64,000 bases of DNA from Notoacmeibacter sp. MSK16QG-6. Lineage in GTDB: Bacteria; Pseudomonadota; Alphaproteobacteria; Rhizobiales; Rhizobiaceae. A program made the position numbers and the translations under genes. The notes beneath the pieces were generated by a model. That model was not told the DNA's origin, did not search any database, and worked only from the letters and a program-made list of their open reading frames with translations. The stretch is from positions 434,001-498,000 of the forward strand of contig NZ_JAMYXM010000002.1 in NCBI RefSeq assembly GCF_024158145.1, read 5' to 3'. This document shows, piece by piece, positions 38,941-46,937 of this stretch; position 1 is the first letter of the stretch; every line of letters begins with the position of its first letter.

Positions 38941-40590
38941 CTACCGCGTCAGCCGCTTGTATGTCACCCGTTTCGGATTGACGGCCTCCGGGCCGAGGCG
39001 GCGGATCTTGTCCTTCTCGTAATCCTCGAAATTGCCCTCGAACCATTCGACATGGCTGTCGCCTTCGAAGGCGAGGATGTGCGTGGCGAGGCGATCAAGG
39101 AACATGCGGTCATGGCTGATGATGACCGCGCAGCCGGCGAAATTCTCCAGCGCATCCTCCAGCGCGGCCAGCGTCTCGGTGTCCAGATCATTAGTCGGCT
39201 CATCGAGCAGCAGGACGTTGCCGCCCTCTTTCAGCAGCTTGGCCATATGCACGCGGTTACGCTGGCCGCCGGAGAGCGTGCCGACCTTCTGCTGCTGGTC
39301 GCCGCCCTTGAAATTGAAGGAGGAGCAATAGGCGCGGCTGTTCACCTCGTGTTTGCCGAGCTTGATGATGTCGTTGCCGTTGGAAATCTCTTCCCAGACC
39401 GTCTTGCCCGGATCGAGAGCATCGCGGCTCTGGTCGACATAGGACAGATCGACCGTTTCGCCGACGCGGATTTCGCCGCCATCGGGCTGTTCCTGCCCCG
39501 TGATCATGCGGAAGAGCGTGGTCTTGCCGGCGCCGTTCGGGCCGATCACGCCGACAATGCCACCGGGCGGCAGCTTGAACTCCAGATCGTCGATCAGAAG
39601 CTTGTCGGCATAGCCCTTCTTCAGGCCATTGGCGTCGATCACATTCTGGCCGAGCCGTTCGCCAACCGGGATGACGATCTGTGCGTCGCCGGGGCGGCGG
39701 TCCGCCGCGCTCTTGACCAGTTCGTCATAGGCCTTGATACGCGCCTTGCTCTTGGCCTGCCGCGCCTTCGGCGAAGAGGCAATCCACTCGCTTTCGCTGC
39801 TGATGGCGCGCTGGCGGCCCTTTTCTTCACGGGCCTCCTGCGCCATTCGCTTGGCTTTCGCTTCCAGATAGGCGGTGTAATTGCCCTCATATGGAATGCC
39901 GCGGCCGCGGTCGAGTTCGAGAATCCAGCCCGTGACATTGTCCAGGAAGTAGCGGTCGTGGGTAATCATCAACACCGCGCCGGGATATTCGCGCAGGTGC
40001 TTTTCCAGCCAGGCGATGGTTTCTGCGTCCAGATGGTTGGTCGGTTCGTCCAGCAGCAGCAGGTCGGGCTGGCGCAGCAGAAGCTGGCAGAGCGCCACGC
40101 GGCGCTTCTCACCGCCGGAGAGCTTGTCGACCGACCAGTCGCCGGGCGGACAGCGCAGCGCGTCCATCGCCATCTCGACCTGGCTGTCGAGATCCCACAA
40201 ATTCTGGCTGTCGATCAGGTCCTGGAGTTTCGCGCCCTCTTCCGCCGTCTCGTCGGAATAGTTCATCATCAGTTCGTTGTAGCGGTCGAGGATCGCCTGC
40301 TTGTCGGCGACGCCAGCCATGACGTTGCCCTTGACGTCCAGCATATCGTCGAGCTGCGGCTCCTGCGGCAGATAGCCGACCGTCGCGCCTTCGGCGACCC
40401 AGGCTTCGCCCGTATATTCCTTGTCGAGCCCGGCCATGACGCGCAGCACGGTGGATTTACCGGCACCGTTCGGACCAAGAATGCCGATCTTGGCGTCCGG
40501 GTAAAAGGATAGATGAATGTTTTCCAGCACCTTCTTGGCGCCATAGGCCTTCGAAAGGCCGCTCATGTGATAGATGAACTGTCGTGCCAT
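38941..40590 (-). CDS. ettA: Energy-dependent translational throttle protein EttA (ABC-F)
   Basis: ABC-F ATPase that binds the ribosomal E site and gates the first elongation steps by energy state. The 549-aa protein has two nucleotide-binding domains: [18 protein letters not shown] and [16 protein letters not shown] with [14 protein letters not shown], then [16 protein letters not shown] and [15 protein letters not shown] with [14 protein letters not shown], separated by the linker with the [20 protein letters not shown] helix. Length and the absence of membrane segments fit EttA. Monocistronic. Confidence 0.96.
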   Translation of the reverse strand: MARQFIYHMSGLSKAYGAKKVLENIHLSFYPDAKIGILGPNGAGKSTVLRVMAGLDKEYTGEAWVAEGATVGYLPQEPQLDDMLDVKGNVMAGVADKQAILDRYNELMMNYSDETAEEGAKLQDLIDSQNLWDLDSQVEMAMDALRCPPGDWSVDKLSGGEKRRVALCQLLLRQPDLLLLDEPTNHLDAETIAWLEKHLREYPGAVLMITHDRYFLDNVTGWILELDRGRGIPYEGNYTAYLEAKAKRMAQEAREEKGRQRAISSESEWIASSPKARQAKSKARIKAYDELVKSAADRRPGDAQIVIPVGERLGQNVIDANGLKKGYADKLLIDDLEFKLPPGGIVGVIGPNGAGKTTLFRMITGQEQPDGGEIRVGETVDLSYVDQSRDALDPGKTVWEEISNGNDIIKLGKHEVNSRAYCSSFNFKGGDQQQKVGTLSGGQRNRVHMAKLLKEGGNVLLLDEPTNDLDTETLAALEDALENFAGCAVIISHDRMFLDRLATHILAFEGDSHVEWFEGNFEDYEKDKIRRLGPEAVNPKRVTYKRLTR

Positions 40591-40776
40591 GGGGCTGACG
40601 TTTCCTGTTGGATCGTGCGTGAATGAGATTGCGCCTCACATAGAAGATCGGCAGCCCGCCCGCAACGCGGATGCTGACGCGCGATTCCACTTTTGAAACT
40701 TTTCGCCGTGCCATAGCGTCATAGGAGAGAGCCTCGCGCCTACGCGGACCACCGTCATCCAACAAAGGCAACCACA

Positions 40777-41316
40777 ATGATCCTCCGAACCGCCCTTACC
40801 CTCGCACTCCTGTCTGCCGCCGCGACGGCAACGCCCGCGCTCGCCAAAGGCGACGATGGCGAAACCGGCGTCGAAAAATGCAAGCGCGGCGAGGTCTATG
40901 ACGAGAGGAAGGAAGCGTGCGTTCCGACATCGGCAGCGGAACTGACCGATGACGCGCTTCTGGCCAATGCAAAGGGTCTCGCCTACAGCGACCGCTTTGA
41001 CGAGGCGATCGCTGTCCTCAATCTCATAGGCGATCAGGACGACACCGACGTGCAGACCATGCTCGGCTATTCGACCCGCATGAATGGCGACTACGAAACC
41101 GGCATGAAGCACTATCACGTCGCACTGAGACTGGATGTCGACAATACGGTCGCACGCTCTTACATGGGCGCGGCCTTGGCCGGTAAGGGCGACCTCGCCG
41201 CGGCCGAGGCGCAACTCCGCGAAATCGAGGCCCGCTGCGGCACCGGCTGCGACGATTATGCCTTCCTGCGAGACGTGATGGCCGGCGCCCGACCTTACGA
41301 CAGCCAAACGCGGTAG
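40777..41316 (+). CDS. Exported TPR-like protein
   Basis: The 179-aa protein has a signal peptide (cut after ALA, about residue 23), then a Cys-containing segment KCKRGEVYDERKEACV, then two or three helical hairpins of TPR type (LLANAKGLAYSDRFDEAIAVLN; MLGYSTRMNGDYETGMKHYHVALRLD; VARSYMGAALAGKGDLAAAEAQL). A second Cys pair (RCGTGC) lies near the end, so disulfides are likely in the periplasm. Partner unknown. Separated from ettA by a divergent promoter region of about 186 bp. Confidence 0.82.
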   Translation: MILRTALTLALLSAAATATPALAKGDDGETGVEKCKRGEVYDERKEACVPTSAAELTDDALLANAKGLAYSDRFDEAIAVLNLIGDQDDTDVQTMLGYSTRMNGDYETGMKHYHVALRLDVDNTVARSYMGAALAGKGDLAAAEAQLREIEARCGTGCDDYAFLRDVMAGARPYDSQTR

Positions 41317-41380
41317 GGGATCAGAAGCGTTTGACGAACACATGGGTTTCAGGCGATCTGCCGGTTTGGGAGATCACCAC

Positions 41381-42328
41381 ATGACCGATGCGGCTATCAG
41401 GGAAGAAACATTCGTCTCGCCGACAGGGGCGTCGCTGCATCTTTACAGCGCGGCCCCTGTCGGGATGCCAAAAGCTGTGGCGATCATCTGCCACGGCCTT
41501 TCCGAACATGCCGGCCGTTATGCGCCCTTCATGCGGACATTGGCCGAAGCAGGCATCGCATCGCTGGCGCCGGACCATCGTGGCCACGGCAGGACGGTGA
41601 CGCCGGATACCGCGCCGCACACCTTCGCCAAGGAAGACGGTGCGGCCAAAGTTCTGGAGGATGTCGCAGCCGTCCGAGCCGAGGCGGTGAAGCGCCATCC
41701 GGGCGTGCCGGTCATTGTCTTTGGCCATTCCATGGGCGGCTTCATCGCGCTGAACCACGCAATCGAGCGCCCCGCCGATCTGGCCGGACTTGTGATCGCC
41801 AATTCCGATTTAAGAGGGGGGCCGCTGCTGGCCGTCGCCAAGGCAGTTCTCGCCTGGGAGCGGTTCCGAAAGGGTTCCGATGCCGAAGAGACGATCATCA
41901 AGGCGATAACTTTCGATGCCTGGAACAGTCAGGTCGGCGACGGTCGCACCGAGGCCGACTGGCTCTCGCGCGATCCTGCCCAGGTGGACGCCTATATCGC
42001 AGATCCGGATTGTGGTTGGCTGCCGACCGTATCGATGTGGCGCGACCTGTTTCGTTTCGTGGAGGCTGGAGCAGACGACGATCGACTGGCTGAGCTACCG
42101 ACCGGTCTTCCCGTACTCCTGATCGGCGGCGGACAAGACCCGGCAACCCGCAAAGCCAAAGCAACCCGAGAACTTTATGCCCGAATGCTCGAACGGGGAA
42201 TGAGCGATGTCACACTCCGTATCGACGAGAACGACCGTCACGAAACGCTCAATGAGATCGGGCGCGATAAGGCCATCGGCGATTTTATAAACTGGATGGT
42301 AAACGTCGCTGGAAAGTATCGCCCATAA
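41381..42328 (+). CDS. Alpha/beta hydrolase, monoacylglycerol-lipase-like
   Basis: The 315-aa protein is of the serine aminopeptidase S33/lysophospholipase group: ICHGLSEHAGRY oxyanion region, LAPDHRGHG, nucleophile Ser117 in FGHSMGGF, an Asp in GGGQDPATRK and the His in NDRHETLNE. These motifs match bacterial monoglyceride lipases and lysophospholipase L2. No signal peptide, so cytoplasmic. The ATG at 41381 follows GGGAGATCACC; an upstream start at 41342 is less likely. Confidence 0.88.
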   Translation: MTDAAIREETFVSPTGASLHLYSAAPVGMPKAVAIICHGLSEHAGRYAPFMRTLAEAGIASLAPDHRGHGRTVTPDTAPHTFAKEDGAAKVLEDVAAVRAEAVKRHPGVPVIVFGHSMGGFIALNHAIERPADLAGLVIANSDLRGGPLLAVAKAVLAWERFRKGSDAEETIIKAITFDAWNSQVGDGRTEADWLSRDPAQVDAYIADPDCGWLPTVSMWRDLFRFVEAGADDDRLAELPTGLPVLLIGGGQDPATRKAKATRELYARMLERGMSDVTLRIDENDRHETLNEIGRDKAIGDFINWMVNVAGKYRP

Positions 42329-42548
42329 TGCGCCACCGGCTGAAACGACGGAAGCGGCGGACGCGATATAAAACTGTCATATTTGAACTGGTAACACTGG
42401 CCCTGAACGGTATCGATCAAAGCGTTCGAGGAGCGCCTTCGACGCCACGACAGGGTGTGACGGGTTCGGCAAGGCGGCGGGCAGGCTTGATTTTCCAGTT
42501 CAGAATGGCGAGATATAAATTGAAAAGCCGTGTATATAACCTAGCGCA

Positions 42549-43007
42549 ATGCAGAGAATGACGCTGACCGCATCGCATCAAATCAATCATGCCGGATCGC
42601 CGTGTTGGGCGTCACGCCTCCGTGATCGGATGCGTGCCAACGGTCTGCGTCCGACGCGACAGCGTATGCATCTCGCGACTCTGCTTTTCACGCGAGGCAA
42701 TCGCCACGTCACTGCCGAGGAAATCCACGCCGAAGCGCTCGGCGAGGGCGTGTCCGTCTCGCTGGCGACCGTCTACAATACGCTGCATCAGTTTACCGAA
42801 GCCGGCCTGCTTCGCGTTCTTTCTATCGAAACGAACAAGACCTATTTCGACACCGATACGTCCGACCACTATCATTTTCTGGTCGAAGGTGGCGCACAGC
42901 TTTTTGATATTCCCGAAGGATCGGTCGAATTGGGAAGCCTCCCGACACCGCCTGAAGGTTATGAAATCGCCCATGTCGATGTCGTTATTCGCCTGCGCCG
43001 CAAGTAG
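42549..43007 (+). CDS. irr: Iron response regulator Irr (Fur family)
   Basis: Haem-responsive regulator that replaces Fur in Rhizobiales; stable under iron limitation. The 152-aa protein has the Fur winged helix with the Irr-typical LRPTRQRMHLATLLF, VSLATVYNTLHQFTEAGLLRV and KTYFDTDTSDHYHFLVEG. The N-terminal haem regulatory motif of Bradyrhizobium Irr (a Cys-Pro) is not kept: only Cys19 in SPCW is seen. The second haem site, usually three His, reads HYH (residues 107-109). An AT-rich promoter region lies just upstream, and a strong bidirectional terminator follows. Confidence 0.93.
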   Translation: MQRMTLTASHQINHAGSPCWASRLRDRMRANGLRPTRQRMHLATLLFTRGNRHVTAEEIHAEALGEGVSVSLATVYNTLHQFTEAGLLRVLSIETNKTYFDTDTSDHYHFLVEGGAQLFDIPEGSVELGSLPTPPEGYEIAHVDVVIRLRRK

Positions 43008-43073
43008 CGGCTTGGCAACGTCTTTGCGATAGAGCAGCAAGCCAGACGGCCCCTTAAATAATCGCAGACATAA

Positions 43074-43107
43074 AAAAACACCGCCAAGGGACGTTGGCGG
43101 TGTTTTT
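43074..43107. terminator. Bidirectional intrinsic terminator between irr and the 43145 gene
   Basis: Perfect 14-bp arms (43074-43087 and 43094-43107) with a 6-base loop, flanked by A-run on the left and T-run on the right, so it can stop both irr (plus) and the convergent small gene (minus). Confidence 0.93.
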
Positions 43108-43144
43108 CATAATCGCCCGGCGCTGGAGGACGCCGGAAGAAAAA

Positions 43145-43480
43145 TCAGTTGGAGATGAGCGATGTTTCGGCCTGCGCATAACGCGACGTAGCAGCCATTT
43201 CGATATCGTCATCGAATTCAACCGCAGCAACAAGCTCGCCGGCGGGGTTGATATCCCACGTGATCCAGGCATCTTCCTGCAATTCATCGACATTGACGGT
43301 CACGCACTTGCCAAGGACAAGCGGAGCAGCCGACGCATTTTCGCGAATGGCGCCACCGATCTGCGTTTCGCAAATCTCTTGCGTTGCATATGCTGCCTGC
43401 GGCGCTTCGACCTCATTACAGATGGCCATGTCGTCCGAGCAGGAAATCAAAAGCATAATAGCTGCGAGTTGTTCCATCAT
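43145..43480 (-). CDS. Small Cys-containing protein with EcfG-type promoter, function unknown
   Basis: The 111-aa protein starts at tandem ATGs right after an AAGGAGA ribosome site. It has a short hydrophobic N-terminus (LAAIMLLISC) and four Cys (14, 21, 37 and 59), so a short lipid-anchored or secreted form is possible but unclear. The C-terminal half is acidic. An EcfG-type promoter (43500-43524) lies directly upstream, which places it in the general stress response if confirmed. Small rhizobial proteins of this look exist, but I cannot name the family. Confidence 0.75.
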   Translation of the reverse strand: MMEQLAAIMLLISCSDDMAICNEVEAPQAAYATQEICETQIGGAIRENASAAPLVLGKCVTVNVDELQEDAWITWDINPAGELVAAVEFDDDIEMAATSRYAQAETSLISN

Positions 43481-43499
43481 CGTCTCTCCTTGCGCCATT

Positions 43500-43524
43500 A
43501 ACGGAGACTAGGCAGATCGGTTCC
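43500..43524 (-). promoter_or_regulatory. EcfG-type promoter of the 43145 gene
   Basis: Minus strand GGAAC (43524-43520), 16-bp spacer, CGTT (43503-43500). The -10 lies 20 bp before the start codon at 43480. It matches the known alphaproteobacterial general-stress consensus exactly. Confidence 0.75.
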
Positions 43525-43867
43525 ATGCTTAAAAGCGTTTCTTTTCGATTAACGCCTTTGATGACGCAGCGCGTGAAAATTGCGAGAAACGAATAAAATG
43601 ACATAAGCCCGTGGAAACGTTGAACGTGTGGTCCTTTCACAACAGTCAACCAACGGTTCCGATTTTTCCTGCCGCTCACGAAAATGTGATCGCGGCCCGA
43701 TGCCAAAAGCTGCCTGTCCACAGATAGCTGTCGTTCATTTCACTCTGTTTGAGAGTTGAACATCAGGTCAGTGAGTCCCTGCTCCAATGCAGGCGCACTT
43801 CGCAGCTCTCATCAGACCGCTTTTGCGCCCTTATTTCCCGCATACAAAAAAATCGAATTTTTTATGC

Positions 43868-44020
43868 AACCAATCTGTCATTGGTCCGTTTTGAGAGCAG
43901 ACCGGGACGGCCAGCCCCCACATCCCCGCACCCCAATGGCCCTCTCGGTAATCTCCTTCGTTCCCCTCACGAGGAGAGTTAAACCGGCTCCGCCTTCCCC
44001 GGCGGGGCCGGTTTTTATTT
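43868..44020 (+). ncRNA. Candidate small RNA ending in a strong terminator
   Basis: The 3' end is set by the terminator at 43982-44020. Just before it is a second hairpin (CTCCTTCGT with ACGAGGAG, 43953-43961 and 43969-43976) whose loop is TCCCCTC, and the terminator loop is TTCCCC. C-rich loops that can pair with ribosome-binding sites are typical of alphaproteobacterial trans-acting RNAs. The 5' end and promoter are not defined; the limit given is arbitrary. Confidence 0.45.
43982..44020 (+). terminator. Strong intrinsic terminator with no upstream gene
   Basis: Thirteen-bp arms (43982-43994 and 44001-44013, one G-U) around TTCCCC, followed by TTTATTT on the plus strand. The nearest upstream plus-strand protein gene is irr, which already has its own terminator. 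Confidence 0.88.
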
Positions 44021-44100
44021 GCGTGCTATCAGACCATATAGATGCCGCCTCAAGAGCCTGCACAAACGGACGACCAGTCGAAACATTTAACCCAAAGAAA

Positions 44101-44126
44101 AATCCGGTGCGTTTCCGCACCGGATT
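44101..44126 (-). terminator. Intrinsic terminator of phyR
   Basis: Perfect 11-bp arms (44101-44111 and 44116-44126) with loop TTTC on plus; on the minus strand the stem is followed by TTTTTC. It lies 28 bp past the phyR stop. Confidence 0.88.
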
Positions 44127-44153
44127 GAATCACTCTACTGCTGAAGGGTCCGC

Positions 44154-44951
44154 TCAAGCGGCGTGGCTGACCCGATCATTGAAAAACAATGCCTGGCTAA
44201 TCAGCGCTTTCACCATGGCCGGGTTGAAAGGCTTGGTCACGAGAAACGCCGGCTCGGGCCGCTCGCCAGTCAAAAGACGTTCCGGAAACGCCGTGATAAA
44301 GATCACCGGAACGTCGGCTGTCGTCAGAATTTCGTTGACTGCGTCGATGCCCGAAGAACCATCGGCGAGTTGAATATCGGCCAAAACCATCTTCGGCGCG
44401 GTTTCCTCAAAAAGCTTGACCGCCTCGCCATGGGTACGGGCAATACCCGTCACCTGATGACCAAGGTCGGTGACCAGCTGTTCGATATCCATCGCGATCA
44501 GCGGTTCATCCTCGATGATCATGATGGAGGTAGCGACCTGACGGCTTATTTCTTCCGACGCCTGCGCGAGTAACGTGTTCACTTCCTCGACGCCCTTCTC
44601 CAGAATTTCCGCCGCTTCGCGAATGGAGAAATTTTCCACCGATGTCAGCAGAAACGCCTGACGGGGCACGGGCGGGACATTGGCGAGGTTCGCTGCGGCC
44701 TTTTGCTCCCAGGCAAAGGGAGACGACGATCGCGGCTCGATCTCGACATTGATCTGGCTGAAAAGCTTGGCAAACAATTTATAGACGGCGACACGATCGC
44801 CGCTGGCCTCCGGAAACATGGAGACGTCTTCAATAAGCGCTTCGAGAACCGCCGCCACATAGGCGTCCCCCGACGCCTGCGATCCGGTCAGAGCGCGGGC
44901 ATAGCGGCGCAACAGCGGTAAATGAGCCGCGATGCGTGTGGACAAAGACAT
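44154..44951 (-). CDS. phyR: General stress response regulator PhyR
   Basis: Anti-anti-sigma factor. The 265-aa protein has an N-terminal sigma-like domain (residues 1-135: region 2-like LRRYARALTGSQASGDAYV and region 4-like RQAFLLTSVENFSIREAAEILEKG) and a C-terminal receiver (142-255) with IIEDEPLIAMDIE, phospho-acceptor Asp192 in VLADIQLADGSSGIDAV, and VPVIFITAFPERLLTG, Lys240. Phosphorylated PhyR binds NepR and frees EcfG. It is transcribed divergently from nepR-ecfG, with an EcfG-type promoter of its own (autoregulation). Confidence 0.96.
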   Translation of the reverse strand: MSLSTRIAAHLPLLRRYARALTGSQASGDAYVAAVLEALIEDVSMFPEASGDRVAVYKLFAKLFSQINVEIEPRSSSPFAWEQKAAANLANVPPVPRQAFLLTSVENFSIREAAEILEKGVEEVNTLLAQASEEISRQVATSIMIIEDEPLIAMDIEQLVTDLGHQVTGIARTHGEAVKLFEETAPKMVLADIQLADGSSGIDAVNEILTTADVPVIFITAFPERLLTGERPEPAFLVTKPFNPAMVKALISQALFFNDRVSHAA

Positions 44952-44981
44952 TCTGTTAAAACTCCCCTACGAGCCGGCCAT

Positions 44982-45007
44982 AACGCTGCAGCACCTCGAA
45001 TTGTTCC
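44982..45007 (-). promoter_or_regulatory. EcfG-type promoter of phyR
   Basis: Minus strand GGAAC (45007-45003), 17-bp spacer, CGTTAT (CGTT at 44985-44982), about 30 bp before the phyR start codon at 44951. Matches the GGAAC-N16/17-CGTT consensus. Confidence 0.78.
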
Positions 45008-45017
45008 CTGCCGGGCT

Positions 45018-45042
45018 GGAACTTTCGATCCTCAGCATCATT
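45018..45042 (+). promoter_or_regulatory. Weak EcfG-like promoter of nepR-ecfG
   Basis: Plus strand GGAAC (45018-45022), 16-bp spacer, CATT (45039-45042), one base off the CGTT consensus. It is divergent from the phyR promoter with the two -35 boxes 10 bp apart, about 70 bp before nepR. Confidence 0.5.
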
Positions 45043-45111
45043 TAGTGGCAATGCCGGAGGGGCCGCGCGACTGCAAGTATGGCAGTAATCGGCCCGTAAC
45101 AAGGGATAGGG

Positions 45112-45288
45112 ATGTTTTTGCAAATGAAAGAGCCGGCTCCAATGGAGCAGAACAGCGAAATTTCACAGAAACTGCGCTCACTCTACGAAGCCGTGCAAGA
45201 AGAGGCGATCCCGGATAAATTCTTGGATCTCCTTGAAAAGTTGGATCAAGCGGAGCAGGCGTCTCGGAGTACGTCCGATGAGCACTGA
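45112..45288 (+). CDS. nepR: Anti-sigma factor NepR
   Basis: Binds and holds the stress sigma factor EcfG until phosphorylated PhyR takes it away. The protein is 58 aa (start ATG 45112 with AAGGGA upstream; ATG 45124 gives 54 aa). The family core is plain: ISQKLRSLYEAVQEEAIPDK followed by FLDLLEKLDQA, forming the two helices that bind the sigma domains. It overlaps the ecfG start by 11 bp, so both are translated from one mRNA and in a fixed ratio. Confidence 0.92.
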   Translation: MFLQMKEPAPMEQNSEISQKLRSLYEAVQEEAIPDKFLDLLEKLDQAEQASRSTSDEH

Positions 45289-45871
45289 CGCAACAAATGA
45301 TAAGTCAGCTGCAGAGAAGCTATCGGACAGTTCAGTGTTCAAGCGCGATCTGCTGGCCACACTCCCTAGCTTGAGAGCCTTTGCGATTTCGCTGATCGGT
45401 CGGCACGACAAGGCCGACGATCTGGTCCAGGAAACGATCATGAAGGCTTGGGCCAAGCAGGAAAGTTTCGAGGCAGGCACGAACATCAAAGCCTGGCTTT
45501 TCACGATTCTGCGCAATGAATTCTACAGTCAGATGCGTAAGCGCGGCCGCGAAATTCAGGATAGCGAAGGCACCTACACCGAAAGCCTTTCGACGCATCC
45601 GGAGCAGTACGGGTCGCTCGATCTTAAGGATTTCCGCAAGGCGCTCGACGAACTGCCCGCCGATCAGCGTGAAGCTATCATCCTGATCGGTGCATCTGGC
45701 TTTGCCTATGAGGAAGCGGCCGAAATTTGTGGCTGCGCCGTCGGTACGATCAAGAGCCGGGTGAGCCGTGCGCGAACGCGCCTGCAGGAAATGCTGGGTG
45801 TTGCCGGTGAAGGTGATTACGGCCCGGATGCCGGAAGCGCCGCGGTCACGTCGCGCGCGTTTCTCAGCTGA
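45278..45871 (+). CDS. ecfG: General stress ECF sigma factor EcfG
   Basis: RNA polymerase sigma factor of the alphaproteobacterial general stress response (ECF15 group). The 197-aa protein has region 2 (LPSLRAFAISLIGRHDKADDLVQETIMKAW) and region 4 (LDELPADQREAIILIGASGFAYEEAAEICGCAVGTIKSRVSRAR), with the FSTW-like LFTILRNEFYSQMRKR between. The ATG at 45278 lies inside the end of nepR; an earlier start in this frame (45233) would lie wholly inside nepR. A terminator follows at 45903. Confidence 0.95.
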   Translation: MSTDATNDKSAAEKLSDSSVFKRDLLATLPSLRAFAISLIGRHDKADDLVQETIMKAWAKQESFEAGTNIKAWLFTILRNEFYSQMRKRGREIQDSEGTYTESLSTHPEQYGSLDLKDFRKALDELPADQREAIILIGASGFAYEEAAEICGCAVGTIKSRVSRARTRLQEMLGVAGEGDYGPDAGSAAVTSRAFLS

Positions 45872-45902
45872 CGGCTTTGAGGCCTCACGTCAGGATTTTC
45901 GA

Positions 45903-45929
45903 CAGGACGGCTGACAGCCGTCCTGTTTT
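45903..45929 (+). terminator. Intrinsic terminator of nepR-ecfG
   Basis: Ten-bp perfect arms (45903-45912 and 45916-45925) with loop GAC, followed by TTTTC, 32 bp past the ecfG stop. Confidence 0.88.
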
Positions 45930-45959
45930 CGCCTGGTTGTCATTCGGAGAGAGTGAGCG

Positions 45960-46937
45960 ATGAAAACGATTGCCGTGCTCAACGTCGACGGCGGAACGCT
46001 GAAAACAACCGACCTGGACGAGTTCAGCGAACACCTTCGAAAGTCGTTCGAAAAGCGCGGGCACGAAATCGAAATCCGCAGAGTCCCCGGACCCGATATC
46101 GTAGAGGCGCTCCGCGAAGCGGCCAAGGATTGCGAAGTCATGGTTGTAGGCGGAGGAGACGGTACGGTCTCCGCCGCTGCGGAGATTGCGTGGCGCAATC
46201 AACGCGTACTCGGCGTCCTGCCTGCCGGCACCATGAACCTATTCGCCCGCTCTCTCGGTCTTCCGCTCGACATCAACGAAGCGGCCACCGCACTGGCGCA
46301 AATGAACATCCGACCGAGCGACATCGCTGACATGGATGGCAAGGCCTTCATCCATCAATTCTCGGTAGGCTTGCAACCACGGATCGTCGCCAAGCGGAGC
46401 GAGATGGACTACAATTCCAAATTCGGAAAAATCGTCGCTTCCACACGGGCGTCCTTGTCGGTCTTTTTCCAACCGACCTGGTTCCGCAGCGAGCTGACGG
46501 TTGATGGTCGGCAGATCAAGAATGGCCGGTTTTCCGTCATCACCGTCACCAACAATCCCTATGGCGAAGGGCATATGCCATATGCGGACAAGCTGACGAC
46601 GGGACAACTCGGCGTTTATTGGAGCAGGCCATTGAGCCCATTGGGTTCGATGCGTTTGACCAAAGACCTGCTGCTTGGCTCGTGGAAGCGAAACCAGGAC
46701 TTTAAGGAGGAAGCGGGCGACACGGTCAAGCTTCGTTTTAAGGGAAAGCTGCATCACGTCAGCGCCTCACTCGACGGCGAATTGCTTGAGCCAAACGATC
46801 CGACCGTGGTGACGATCCATCCAGGAGAACTCAGGACGATCTATTGTCCTGACGACGATGAAAGCAATGCTGACCCGGAACAGGTGTCAGAGGTCTCTGC
46901 TCGCAAAGATGACGTTCCGGGCCGCCCGGCCTCATGA
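45960..46937 (+). CDS. Diacylglycerol kinase family lipid/sphingolipid kinase
   Basis: The 325-aa protein has the DAGK catalytic domain in its N-terminal half with the nucleotide motif VVGGGDGTVSAAAEI (residues 62-76) and GVLPAGTMNLFARSLGLP, and a YegS-like beta-sandwich in the C-terminal half. Members phosphorylate diacylglycerol or other lipids. The stop overlaps the next gene by 4 bp. Its position directly after ecfG, beyond a terminator, makes membrane-lipid adjustment in stress plausible, but I find no EcfG promoter for it. Confidence 0.9.
   Translation: MKTIAVLNVDGGTLKTTDLDEFSEHLRKSFEKRGHEIEIRRVPGPDIVEALREAAKDCEVMVVGGGDGTVSAAAEIAWRNQRVLGVLPAGTMNLFARSLGLPLDINEAATALAQMNIRPSDIADMDGKAFIHQFSVGLQPRIVAKRSEMDYNSKFGKIVASTRASLSVFFQPTWFRSELTVDGRQIKNGRFSVITVTNNPYGEGHMPYADKLTTGQLGVYWSRPLSPLGSMRLTKDLLLGSWKRNQDFKEEAGDTVKLRFKGKLHHVSASLDGELLEPNDPTVVTIHPGELRTIYCPDDDESNADPEQVSEVSARKDDVPGRPAS

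Larger units (their letters stand above)
43499..44100. other. Gene-free stretch between the 43145 gene and phyR
   Basis: About 600 bp without a credible protein gene. From left to right it holds the EcfG-type promoter of the 43145 gene, an AT-rich inverted repeat (43840-43867), a CCAAT/ATTGG inverted repeat (43870-43884), a C-rich hairpin (43953-43976) and a strong plus-strand terminator (43982-44020). The terminator has no protein gene in front of it, which suggests a small RNA. Confidence 0.7.

Noticed and set aside
39052-40512. 486-codon plus-strand open frame opposite ettA
   Set aside because: Despite its length it mirrors a textbook ABC-F gene and shows no domain; it arises from codon bias of the real gene.
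42328-42561. 77-codon Arg-rich frame upstream of irr
   Set aside because: Spans the irr promoter, runs into the irr start, starts directly at the previous stop, and is not protein-like.
43756-44373. 205-codon plus-strand frame across the phyR 3' end
   Set aside because: Runs through two terminators and antisense to phyR; the region is better explained by a small RNA and a terminator.
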